From Vibrio hangzhouensis (GTDB taxonomy: Bacteria; Pseudomonadota; Gammaproteobacteria; Enterobacterales; Vibrionaceae): DNA of 64,000 bases. The stretch covers positions 1 through 64,000 of the forward strand of contig NZ_FNVG01000017.1 in the NCBI RefSeq assembly GCF_900107935.1, given 5' to 3'. The notes under the pieces were generated by a model, which had not been told where the DNA came from, made no database searches, and saw nothing but the letters and a program-made list of their open reading frames with translations. Position numbers and translations under genes: made by a program. Positions 45,017 through 53,078 of the stretch are shown piece by piece. Positions within the stretch are counted from its first letter, which is position 1, and each line of letters opens with the position of its first letter.

Positions 45017-46072
45017 ATGTTGACGATACCAAATGCAAATGGCAGTGACCTCACTCCAAAGGCCAATGACCCTCGTCAATCGGCCTCGGTGGCCAATGCC
45101 AGAGAAAACAATGCCAACAAAAAGCCTGAGTCGTTCGGTCGATTAGTTAAGGACCCGGCCAAAGGACAGTCAGCCGGCAAGGTGAATGAGACGAAAGAAA
45201 TGGCCGAGCAACAGGAGCCGCAAATCACCGTGGCACTGGCAGAGCTGGTAATTTCGCCGGATGCGAGCCTGGGTTCCGCCAACGCGGCTTCCGTCAGTAC
45301 AGTGCAGACAGACTCACTCAAGCAGCAGGCCTCTGACATTCTTAGCCATTTCTCCCAAATGAGCAGGGCTCCAGAAAGCCAGTTGAGGACGTCCCTAGCT
45401 GACAACCCTTCTATTGGGTCACTTGTTCAGACAACGACCCAATCTGGCAAAACAGTGGACGCAGCTTTACTGACCACCACCCATTCTGCAGACCCGTTAT
45501 CGTCACGAAGTGTCGGCTCAGATCTGGCTAACCTCATTACGGCAATGAACCAACAAGGAACAGCGCAGGGAACAGGCCAAAGTGCGCCCCTGACAACAGC
45601 GAGTCAGACCGCAGCTCAGGCCAGTGCAACCGCTGAGTGGGCTCCGGTTCGAGTCGATACTCAGGCTGGCAAGTGGGGTGAGCAAATGCTTCAGGTGCTC
45701 AACGATCGCGTCACGTTGCAGGCACAACAAAATCTTCAGGAGGCCCGGATTCGATTGGATCCCCCTGACCTGGGTAAGCTGGATCTGATGGTACGTGTAG
45801 AAGGTGACCGACTCAGTGTTCACATCAATGCCAATGCTGCAGCCACTCGCGAAGCCCTGATGCAGGTCTCAGAACGCCTGAGAGCGGAGCTACAAAACCA
45901 GAATTTCATGCACGTGGATGTTCAGGTAGGCAGTGGTGACAGCCAACATTCTTCCCCGAATCATACTCAGGATGACGAGTCGACCATCTTCGCCTCTCGC
46001 TCTATAGGTGACGACGCCAATTTCAATGCTTCATCGTTCACTTCTGAACACTGGCTCCACACGCAGGCCTAG
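45017..46072 (+). CDS. fliK: Lateral flagellar hook-length control protein FliK (LafE)
   Basis: 351 aa. A long Ser/Thr/Gln/Ala-rich N-terminal ruler region, then the compact C-terminal switch domain (about 230-315: ARIRLDPPDLGKLDLMVRVEG, ATREALMQVSERLRAEL). It measures hook length and triggers the FlhB switch. Length is typical of short FliK proteins. Confidence 0.92.
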   Translation: MLTIPNANGSDLTPKANDPRQSASVANARENNANKKPESFGRLVKDPAKGQSAGKVNETKEMAEQQEPQITVALAELVISPDASLGSANAASVSTVQTDSLKQQASDILSHFSQMSRAPESQLRTSLADNPSIGSLVQTTTQSGKTVDAALLTTTHSADPLSSRSVGSDLANLITAMNQQGTAQGTGQSAPLTTASQTAAQASATAEWAPVRVDTQAGKWGEQMLQVLNDRVTLQAQQNLQEARIRLDPPDLGKLDLMVRVEGDRLSVHINANAAATREALMQVSERLRAELQNQNFMHVDVQVGSGDSQHSSPNHTQDDESTIFASRSIGDDANFNASSFTSEHWLHTQA

Positions 46073-46107
46073 TGCCTGCGCTTGGTGTCTTAATAAGGAA
46101 TTAAATC

Positions 46108-46596
46108 ATGACTAAACAGCAATTTTTCGCCATGTTCATCGCCATGCTCATTGCCAGTGCGCTGGTATCGGCTGCCACGGTGTTTGGCGCGGCCTGGTAC
46201 CTGAAGCAAGCAGGTGACGATAGCAGCATGATCGAAAACACCCCATTGTCATTTCTGACCGAAGATAACAGTGCCCGTCACGCCCCGAGCTTTCAGTCAC
46301 TGGATAAAGTGGTTCTCAGCGTGCGTGGCAAGAAACAGACACACTTCGTGATGATTGAGTTAGCCGTCGAGACCCGTCGACCTGAACGTCTGCAAAACAT
46401 CAATGACTATATGCCTGTCGTACGCAATGCAATGTTGAATCTTTTTAGCCAGAAGACTTACGAAGATTTGCACGGTGAGCAGGCACTGACTTCTTTGCAA
46501 AATGAAGTCAAAAATACCGTCATGCAGGCGTTCGCCAAAACCGATGTGATTCGTGATATCGATGACGTACTGCTCACTAAGTACGTCGTGCAGTAG
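46108..46596 (+). CDS. fliL: Lateral flagellar basal body-associated FliL (LafF)
   Basis: 162 aa. One N-terminal membrane helix (about 8-32), then a periplasmic FliL domain (FVMIELAVETRRPERLQNINDYMPVVRN-type region; DVIRDIDDVLLTKYVVQ end). FliL supports the stator under load. SD-like AAGGA upstream. Confidence 0.93.
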   Translation: MTKQQFFAMFIAMLIASALVSAATVFGAAWYLKQAGDDSSMIENTPLSFLTEDNSARHAPSFQSLDKVVLSVRGKKQTHFVMIELAVETRRPERLQNINDYMPVVRNAMLNLFSQKTYEDLHGEQALTSLQNEVKNTVMQAFAKTDVIRDIDDVLLTKYVVQ

Positions 46597-46605
46597 GGGC
46601 AGCCT

Positions 46606-47334
46606 ATGTTGGATATGAATCACACGGACAGTTATACCTTAGCTGACGAGGTCAGTTCGCCTTCCACGCCCATTGATGAGAATCGTCTGCTCAGCCAGCA
46701 TCAAGTGCTGGTTAAACGGGTCGTCAATCAGCTGCGCAATCACGCAACAACCCACTGTAGCCTGGAAGATATGCAGCAGATAGGTCTGATCGGTTTGCTT
46801 GAAGCAGGCCGTCGCTACGGCAATATTGATGACCCTAACTTTCCGGCGTTTGCGGTCTGTCGCATCCGCGGCTCTATCCTGGACGAACTGAGAAGGCTGG
46901 ACTGGCGTTCACGTAAAACCCGTCAGCAGGCTCATGAGCTTAACGATATTACCCGCGATCTCACCAAAGCGCTGAAACGCGTGCCAACGGAAAAAGAGAT
47001 CATAAAGGCACTGGGCACCGATGAGGCCGACTATCATGCCCGACTCAGTGCGTCTATGGCGGGTGAAATGCAAAGCCTGGATCAACTGATTGAAAAAGGG
47101 ATGGAAGGTCAGGTGGATTCCGCCTACGAAGGCACACACCATGAACATATCCGCCGCAGTCTGGAAGTGGCTCTGTCCAAGCTTCCCAAACGCGAGCAAC
47201 TGTTGCTCACACTGTTTTATCAGCACGAACTGAATCTTCATGAAATCGCCCTTGTACTTGAGCTGACCCCTCCGCGGATCTGTCAATTGCACAAGCAGGC
47301 ACTGAAACAACTCAACCAATTACTTTCTTCTTAG
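46606..47334 (+). CDS. lafS: Lateral flagellar sigma-28 factor LafS
   Basis: 242 aa, FliA-type sigma factor. Region 2 (DMQQIGLIGLLEAGRRY; FPAFAVCRIRGSILDELR) and region 4 (LSKLPKREQLLLTLFYQHELNL, LELTPPRICQLHKQA) are intact. In V. parahaemolyticus the paralogue drives late lateral genes including lafA. No FlgM anti-sigma gene is present in the window. Confidence 0.95.
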   Translation: MLDMNHTDSYTLADEVSSPSTPIDENRLLSQHQVLVKRVVNQLRNHATTHCSLEDMQQIGLIGLLEAGRRYGNIDDPNFPAFAVCRIRGSILDELRRLDWRSRKTRQQAHELNDITRDLTKALKRVPTEKEIIKALGTDEADYHARLSASMAGEMQSLDQLIEKGMEGQVDSAYEGTHHEHIRRSLEVALSKLPKREQLLLTLFYQHELNLHEIALVLELTPPRICQLHKQALKQLNQLLSS

Positions 47335-47343
47335 GAGTCACAT

Positions 47344-48201
47344 ATGCAAAAGTTTATGGGCGCGATCATCATTTTGATGTGTGTCTTCGGCGGCTACGTC
47401 TGGGCAGGGGGCAGCATGATGGCCATCTGGCAGCCAGCTGAATTCCTGATCATTATCGGTGCAACCGTGGGTTCTTTGATCATCGGTAACCCACCTCATG
47501 TTCTGAAAGAGATGCGTCGACAACTACGCTCAATCATGTCCCCTAACCAGGACGAACAAGCGTTCTACATGGAGTTGATGGCCCTGCTTCAGGTATTGCT
47601 GGAAACCGTTCGCAGTGGCGGCTTCAAAGCATTGGATAAACACATTGAGAATCCAGAGCAGAGTCCAATCTTCAATCGCTACCCGTTAGTAAGTCGTGAC
47701 TATCGCCTCGTTTCTTTCATTACCGACAATTTGCGTTTAATGGCAATGGGTCAAATGTCGCCTCATGAGTTAGAGGGACTACTAGAACAAGAAATTGAAG
47801 CAATAGAAACGGATCTCCTGTTGCCATCACGCTCAATGCAGCGAACGGCAGAAGCCCTACCCGGTTTCGGAATCCTTGCCGCCGTCGGCGGTATCATTAT
47901 CACCATGCAGGCGATCGACGGCTCTATTGCAATGATTGGCTATCATGTAGCCGCTGCTCTGGTAGGCACATTTTTAGGTATTTTTGGTTGTTACTGCTGT
48001 TTAGACCCGGCGAGTAACGCCATGGCTCAGCGAGTCAAACGAGACATGTCAGCTTTTGACTGCATCCGCGCAACCTTAGTAGCGTATGTGGCCAAGAAAC
48101 CGACACTGCTCGCTATCGACGCAGGCCGCAAGCACATTCAGCTCGACATCAAACCTACTTTCAATCAAATGGAGAGGTGGCTAGCTGAACAGGAGGGATA
48201 A
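47344..48201 (+). CDS. lafT: Lateral motor stator protein LafT (MotA-type)
   Basis: 285 aa with four membrane helices (about 2-20, 34-50, 168-190, 200-222) and the cytoplasmic loop. The conserved proline-containing segment ALPGFGILAAVGGIIITMQ marks proton-driven MotA proteins, in line with lateral motors being H+-driven. Its stop overlaps the lafU start by one base. Confidence 0.95.
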   Translation: MQKFMGAIIILMCVFGGYVWAGGSMMAIWQPAEFLIIIGATVGSLIIGNPPHVLKEMRRQLRSIMSPNQDEQAFYMELMALLQVLLETVRSGGFKALDKHIENPEQSPIFNRYPLVSRDYRLVSFITDNLRLMAMGQMSPHELEGLLEQEIEAIETDLLLPSRSMQRTAEALPGFGILAAVGGIIITMQAIDGSIAMIGYHVAAALVGTFLGIFGCYCCLDPASNAMAQRVKRDMSAFDCIRATLVAYVAKKPTLLAIDAGRKHIQLDIKPTFNQMERWLAEQEG

Positions 48202-49190
48202 TGCAAAAACAAGAGCAAGTCGTCTTTAAGCGTTCAGGACGCCGTCATGATCACGAGTATCATGGCGGTGCCTGGAAAGTCGCACTCGCCGACTTTATGA
48301 TCGCACTAATGGCTCTGTTTCTCGTATTATGGGTCATGCAGGTCGTCGACAAAGATGAGCGCAAAGCCATTGTCGCCCACCTGCAGATGGCCAGTGTGTT
48401 TGACAAAAGCACGGGCAGCCTGTTCGATACCTCACAAAGTATCTCTCCTATCGATCTGGCGTCCGACTCTTCAGTCACCAGTCGCCACGACTCAGTTCAT
48501 ACCGTCACCTCGTTCTTCCAGGGCGATCGGGAGGGACCAGAGTCCGACTCACTGATTGATGGCACTTTTGATACCCAGGAACGCCTGGCTGCTCTGGCTA
48601 AGCTGGTAAATGAGATGATGCGTCAGATTAATGCCGAAGGAAATGTGGATGTCACAGTGACACCGCAGGGCCTGAGAATCGTGTTGCAGGACGACTATAA
48701 GCAACAGATGTTCGGTCGCGGCGGCTCCAAACTGACCCCGTTCTTTGAGGATCTGTTACTGGCCCTGGCCCCGGTATTTCAGCGGGTAGAAAACCCGATG
48801 ATCATCAGTGGCCATACCGACGCCACCCAGTATCGCAAGGCCTTTGGCAACACCTCCAACTGGGAGCTGTCTTCATCGCGTGCCAACCGCGCCAGACAGA
48901 CTCTGGTCGCCGGTGGTATGCCTGAGCAGCGTGTGTTGCAGGTAACGGGCATGTCTGACCGTGCGCTACTCAACCAGCACGATCCTAAATCGAGTGAAAA
49001 CCGTCGAATTGAGTTGTTTATACTGACTACACCCGCTGCAGAAGTCATCAGCACCCTGTTTGGCGATCAAAGTCATAATGAACTTGAGAAGGCACGTGAG
49101 AAGGCCAAATTTAATCAGCCGGTCTTCAGAACCGATACCATACGCTTTGAATCGGAAGGCACCTCTTCCGTATCACCACAAGCACTGTAA
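48201..49190 (+). CDS. lafU: Lateral motor stator protein LafU (MotB-type)
   Basis: 329 aa. A single membrane helix (about 33-52) with the essential proton-binding Asp in ALADFMIALMALFLVLW, then a plug/linker and a C-terminal OmpA-like peptidoglycan domain (about 165-275; ISGHTDATQYRK, NRRIELFIL). Last gene of the fliD-lafU operon. Confidence 0.95.
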   Translation: MQKQEQVVFKRSGRRHDHEYHGGAWKVALADFMIALMALFLVLWVMQVVDKDERKAIVAHLQMASVFDKSTGSLFDTSQSISPIDLASDSSVTSRHDSVHTVTSFFQGDREGPESDSLIDGTFDTQERLAALAKLVNEMMRQINAEGNVDVTVTPQGLRIVLQDDYKQQMFGRGGSKLTPFFEDLLLALAPVFQRVENPMIISGHTDATQYRKAFGNTSNWELSSSRANRARQTLVAGGMPEQRVLQVTGMSDRALLNQHDPKSSENRRIELFILTTPAAEVISTLFGDQSHNELEKAREKAKFNQPVFRTDTIRFESEGTSSVSPQAL

Positions 49191-49282
49191 TTTGCGAGTC
49201 AGGACAGGTGTTCTATGCTTAGGTAGAACACCCTGATATGCCTTTGTTTTTTTATTGATATTTGATCTAAGTAGAGCGTGTT

Positions 49283-49576
49283 ATGCGTCAAACTCATCCT
49301 CATTTTGCCGAGAGCAAATCAGACAGTCTGCAAAAAGCCTTTTTGTGGTTGATCGTTGTTGATTACGCTTTACTGGCGATGTTTCTCAGTCAACTATCCT
49401 CATTGACTCTGAAAGGAGGAACCGCAATCAGCATGCTTCTGGTGGTCTACAACGGTCTGCTGACCTTCCTCTGCTTCCGCCGCACCCACAAACGCGATTC
49501 GTACATTATCTACCCCACACTTTCCGCAACGCTGCTGGCGTTTATTTGCTTTTTGTATTTTTTCTTTTTGGTTTGA
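49283..49576 (+). CDS. Small membrane protein of unknown function
   Basis: 97 aa with about three hydrophobic segments (residues 18-38, 44-62, 73-97). It lies 92 bp after lafU; no terminator is obvious between them, so it may ride on the same transcript. Start ATG at 49283 follows GTAGAG 8 nt upstream. No family is recognised. Its stop codon is the first base-pair of a heptamer tandem repeat. Confidence 0.7.
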   Translation: MRQTHPHFAESKSDSLQKAFLWLIVVDYALLAMFLSQLSSLTLKGGTAISMLLVVYNGLLTFLCFRRTHKRDSYIIYPTLSATLLAFICFLYFFFLV

Positions 49577-49612
49577 GGTGCTAGGTGCTAGGTGCTAGGT
49601 GCTAGGTGCTAG
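49576..49612 (+). repeat. Five tandem copies of the heptamer AGGTGCT
   Basis: Five perfect head-to-tail copies (49576-49610) followed by AG. The first base is the last base of the preceding stop codon. Unit length is not a multiple of three, but the array is outside the coding sequence, so copy number should not change the protein. It could be a slippage-prone site. Confidence 0.95.
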
Positions 49613-49673
49613 AAAACTACGTATCGGCCTGCGGCATCAAGCTCAATGAGCCTTTGAACTGACGAAAACGAAT

Positions 49674-49698
49674 AAAAAAGAGCAGGCCTGGCCTGCTC
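49674..49698 (-). terminator. Terminator of the exported-protein pair
   Basis: Minus strand: perfect inverted repeat GAGCAGGCC/GGCCTGCTC with a one-base centre (effective stem 7 bp), then six Ts, 10 bp after the stop at 49708. Confidence 0.85.
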
Positions 49699-49707
49699 AT
49701 TTCAGTG

Positions 49708-50502
49708 CTATTTTTGCTTTAGCTTGGAGAAGAATTTAAGCGTTGCAGAACGGTCACGTTTTGCAGAAGTTGACGTTGACTGGGTCGCTACCTGAGCCCC
49801 AGTAAGAGGCTGGAAGCTTTCGAGCACATAGCTGTCGTCGTAAACCACCGTACCAAATTCCTTACAGCGGATTTCCGCATTGGCACCCACGAGACAGTCA
49901 GAAATTTGTGTACCATCTTCAAGGGTAAATGACGCCATTTTGCCGCCGTACGCATATTCACTGGTATAAACATCCGTATTACCAACCTCTTCGCTGTAGG
50001 AAGAATCAATTACCTCTGATTCAAACGCTTTAACCAACAGGCTGCCGATTTGATAGCTTGCGGCTGGCTGTGTTAGCTCTGTTTCTCTGATAGTGCTGCT
50101 GTACTCTACATTGTCAGAAGGGTAATCTTGCCACGTAGTGGTATAAGTCCCGTCACCATTATCTAGCCAGGCGCCCTCTGCAACTATAACGTATTCACCA
50201 CTTTGCGGGTCCGCGTAGTACGATACGAATGATTCACTATTACCGGAAACGGTATAGACATCTTTCCAACCGTTGTCACTCACAAAAGTATAAACCCCGT
50301 CGCGAGACAGATAATAATCTGAGATCGTAACCTGATTCTGCTGGGCAAATTCCAGCCCGACAAAATTACCGCTATTATCAATCACGGTTTGACCGTTAAT
50401 TTGAATTTCGCCTTCCACATTCAGAATCGCGTTGCCCGCTGCAAAAGCCGAGGAAACACCTAACACTGATGACAGTGCGACCACTACTAGTTTTTTATTC
50501 AT
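49708..50502 (-). CDS. Exported protein of unknown function
   Basis: 264 aa from ATG 50502 (GGA 8 nt upstream). A clear signal peptide (MNKKLVVVALSSVLG...SAFA, about 21 residues) is followed by an acidic, Tyr/Ser/Thr-rich, beta-type sequence. There are two cysteines (about residues 206 and 214, DCLVGANAEIRC) that may form a disulfide. A basic tail (SAKRDRSATLKFFSKLKQK) ends it. No family is recognised. It sits 22 bp after a small lipoprotein gene, inside the lateral flagellar block, pointing against the fliD-lafU operon. Confidence 0.75.
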   Translation of the reverse strand: MNKKLVVVALSSVLGVSSAFAAGNAILNVEGEIQINGQTVIDNSGNFVGLEFAQQNQVTISDYYLSRDGVYTFVSDNGWKDVYTVSGNSESFVSYYADPQSGEYVIVAEGAWLDNGDGTYTTTWQDYPSDNVEYSSTIRETELTQPAASYQIGSLLVKAFESEVIDSSYSEEVGNTDVYTSEYAYGGKMASFTLEDGTQISDCLVGANAEIRCKEFGTVVYDDSYVLESFQPLTGAQVATQSTSTSAKRDRSATLKFFSKLKQK

Positions 50503-50524
50503 TGTTACATCCATATATTTATTG

Positions 50525-50827
50525 TTATTTGATGGTGAGTTTGCCAGAGACAACCAGCTTTTCGGCGGGTAAGTCACTGTCGCTATTTGAAACTAAAGCA
50601 AAGACCCCTTGTTGACCATTATTGGTGGATACCTCGATCACCACGTCCTCAGACTCGGACACTTCGATCTGGCTGTACTCCTTGCCATCTTGGTCAACCA
50701 CTAGTGTTGCACTCTGCTTAAGTTCATCAACAGTTTTAAAGACCGTTCCACTCCCTGAGTCTTCACTGTCTCCCCCACCACAACCAGCTAACAGTAAGAT
50801 AGCGCTGGATAGAAGTAGATATTTCAT
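50525..50827 (-). CDS. Small lipoprotein of unknown function
   Basis: 100 aa. A type II signal peptide with the lipobox LLAGC (Cys about 16), then an acidic GGGDSEDSGSG linker and a short beta-rich domain. The residue after Cys is Gly, so outer-membrane sorting is expected. First of a two-gene operon with the exported protein downstream. No family is recognised. Confidence 0.75.
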   Translation of the reverse strand: MKYLLLSSAILLLAGCGGGDSEDSGSGTVFKTVDELKQSATLVVDQDGKEYSQIEVSESEDVVIEVSTNNGQQGVFALVSNSDSDLPAEKLVVSGKLTIK

Positions 50828-51102
50828 AATGTTCCTTATATATGCATCGCCTTTAATGCAAAAACTTTCATATCAAAGACATTCATACATTTCTGATCGA
50901 AATATCATTCCCGTGATGCAACTCAATCTATTTAACACAATGTAAACACCTGATTTATATAAATATATTATTCATTCATGGTAATTATTAATATGACATA
51001 CAGCGGCAGTTTTCCAAATGAACGCGCGACGCAACCGCTACACTTGGTAACAAATCTGGGAGTAACTTGAGGGGGGTAATAACTGGAAACAGCTCCGAAG
51101 AG
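50828..51102. other. Intergenic region between the exported pair and the flg arm
   Basis: About 275 bp, A/T-rich in its left half. It should contain the promoter of the lipoprotein gene; no clear -35/-10 pair, terminator for the flg operon, or RNA gene was recognised. Confidence 0.4.
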
Positions 51103-52137
51103 CTATTTCAGCAAGGCAACAACCGTATGGCGGCGAACGTTCGCCTGGGCATTCAGCGCTTTGAAGGTGGTGGTGAAATCTTGAGAAAGGCGATTAAACT
51201 GGGTCAGTTGCTCACTGACTTGTTCAGCAGAAGGGACATTAGACTGACTTTGGATGCGCGTCATCTGCGTGTTCAGTTGTGACTGAAACTGTCTAGCTTC
51301 GTTCAGACTGATCTGAGCTTGCTGCAGGTGCTGATTGACCTTGGCAATAGATTGTTTGATACCGTCACGAGAGCCTAAGTCAAACTTAAGTTCGGCCGTG
51401 CCATCCGGTTCTGCCTGAATGTTAAAGGTATTAGCCTGACCGGCTGGAAAACGGTGGCCCTGCCCTGTGACATTGACCTGTTGCTTCATCGCAGCGTAGG
51501 CTGACTCGTGAACCTCAAACAAAATACTGCCGTCGTGGGATAATGAGGCTCGCATCCCCATTGGGATCAGACTGCGATCGAGCTGCTTTACTGTACGGAC
51601 ACCATCCGACTGGCCGTCAAATTGCAGCACTACGGAACCGCCACCAGGAAAGTCCAGACGCACCTGCTCCGCTCTTTCACTCATGCGGTGCACGTTCAGT
51701 CCGGGGATAGAAAATCGCCTCACATCCGCGCTGTCGAGTTTGAGTTGCAGTTCATTATCAACTACACGCTTACCATCAAACCGGGCCTGGTTCAGCGTTG
51801 CGTCAATGGTGGTTTTCGAGCGGGTGAGCGCATCTGACGTGGCACTGGTGACCCCGTGTGAGAGCGAATGGGTCAACTGCCGTTTCACCTGCGTCAGCTC
51901 TTTACCGACCCCTTGCAGTGCTTTGGTGGCAATTTGCACCGACGTCGCGTGCTGCTGACCCTGAGTCAGTAACACCCCCGATAATGAGTAGGCAGACGTG
52001 ATGTCTGCCTGAGGTCTTAAAAGGCGTTTGGACAGCGAACTGCTGGTATCCGAAGCCTGAGACGGAGCAATAGTTGCCGCCTCCTGCCCCGTCAGCTTAA
52101 TACTATGCGGTCTGACTTCAACCGTACTAACTGCCAT
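51103..52137 (-). CDS. Flagellin-fold-like protein downstream of flgL
   Basis: 344 aa, unnamed. Two regions echo flagellin: an early helix (IATKALQGVGKELTQVKRQL, about 70-90) resembles the D1 segment of LafA (TADGALDELSSIAYRMKDL), and the extreme C-terminus (ALNAQANVRRHTVVALLK) resembles the flagellin D0 end (SQTNQ...MAMSLL). The N-terminal D0 helix is replaced by a Ser/Thr/Gln-rich stretch. The middle contains beta-type sequence (VRLDFPGGGSVVLQF). It follows flgL by 32 bp and is surely co-transcribed. It may be a minor filament or junction protein; this is inference from weak similarity. Confidence 0.6.
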   Translation of the reverse strand: MAVSTVEVRPHSIKLTGQEAATIAPSQASDTSSSLSKRLLRPQADITSAYSLSGVLLTQGQQHATSVQIATKALQGVGKELTQVKRQLTHSLSHGVTSATSDALTRSKTTIDATLNQARFDGKRVVDNELQLKLDSADVRRFSIPGLNVHRMSERAEQVRLDFPGGGSVVLQFDGQSDGVRTVKQLDRSLIPMGMRASLSHDGSILFEVHESAYAAMKQQVNVTGQGHRFPAGQANTFNIQAEPDGTAELKFDLGSRDGIKQSIAKVNQHLQQAQISLNEARQFQSQLNTQMTRIQSQSNVPSAEQVSEQLTQFNRLSQDFTTTFKALNAQANVRRHTVVALLK

Positions 52138-52169
52138 AACACCTTTCCTTGTTGCTCAAATTGGTCGAC

Positions 52170-53069
52170 CTAAATACGGTCAAAAAGAGATAAATCGTTG
52201 ATTTTCACATAGCTGGCCTGAGTTGCCTGCAGGGCAGCCATATAATTACTTAAGCGCACCGATGCCTCGCCATAGTCCAGAGCGGAAATGTCACTGGTCA
52301 CCTTATCTACAAACAGCTTATTTTCACCATGAGCGCCGTCCATGAGATCAAGGTTATTATGACGGCCACCAATCTCGGTCATCGCACCCAGTACGTTGCC
52401 CAGCGTATCATCAATGGCATCCAGGCTGGCTGCAACTTCGTTTTGAAAATTTGGACTCGGGTTCTTAAATTCAACAATAAGCGCATCAATCTGATTGAGG
52501 ACGTTATTACCGCCGCCCAGATCCAGAATATCCTGAGCCGTCATATTCGACTCCATCGTCACCCCTTTGGCGACAGTCACTACACGCTTATCATTATTAC
52601 CCTCAATCACGTAACTGCCGCCTGCATTAGACACCGCAGCGGTATCTGTCTTAGTGCCAGAGAACAGGTAATGACCTTCTTCATCCTGAGCATTAAACGC
52701 AGCGGCAACGGAATCCCTCAGGCTTTCTAACTCAGTCACCATGACCGCACGGTCATCATCACTAATCGTACCATTGGCACCCCACAACACCAGCTCACGC
52801 ATGCTTTTCAGGCCCTCATTCACTGAGTCAAGATAGGTCTCCTGGCTTGATAACGTGGTTTTCACATTAGCAATATTGCGCTGATACTGATTGATAGCAC
52901 TGCCTTCGCGATCCAGGTTAAGCAATTGAATCGAGGCCATTGGGTCATCAGACAACTTGGTTAATCGATCCCCGGTGGCCATCTGTTGCAGCACCTTGCC
53001 CAGACCGGCATTATTGAGCTGCAAACTTTGCAGCATCATCTGGCTAAATTGAGTATCACTGACTCTCAT
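52170..53069 (-). CDS. flgL: Lateral hook-filament junction protein FlgL
   Basis: 299 aa. N-terminal flagellin-like motif (MRVSDTQFSQMMLQSLQLNNAGLGKV; GDRLTKLSDDPMAS) and C-terminal LQATQASYVKINDLSLFD. It is the second junction protein (HAP3) between hook and filament. Follows flgK by 9 bp. Confidence 0.95.
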   Translation of the reverse strand: MRVSDTQFSQMMLQSLQLNNAGLGKVLQQMATGDRLTKLSDDPMASIQLLNLDREGSAINQYQRNIANVKTTLSSQETYLDSVNEGLKSMRELVLWGANGTISDDDRAVMVTELESLRDSVAAAFNAQDEEGHYLFSGTKTDTAAVSNAGGSYVIEGNNDKRVVTVAKGVTMESNMTAQDILDLGGGNNVLNQIDALIVEFKNPSPNFQNEVAASLDAIDDTLGNVLGAMTEIGGRHNNLDLMDGAHGENKLFVDKVTSDISALDYGEASVRLSNYMAALQATQASYVKINDLSLFDRI

Positions 53070-53078
53070 ACTAACTCC

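Noticed and set aside
49576..49612. Tandem heptamers considered as a CRISPR array or attachment site
   Set aside because: Unit is only 7 bp with no spacers, and there are no cas genes, integrase or tRNA nearby.
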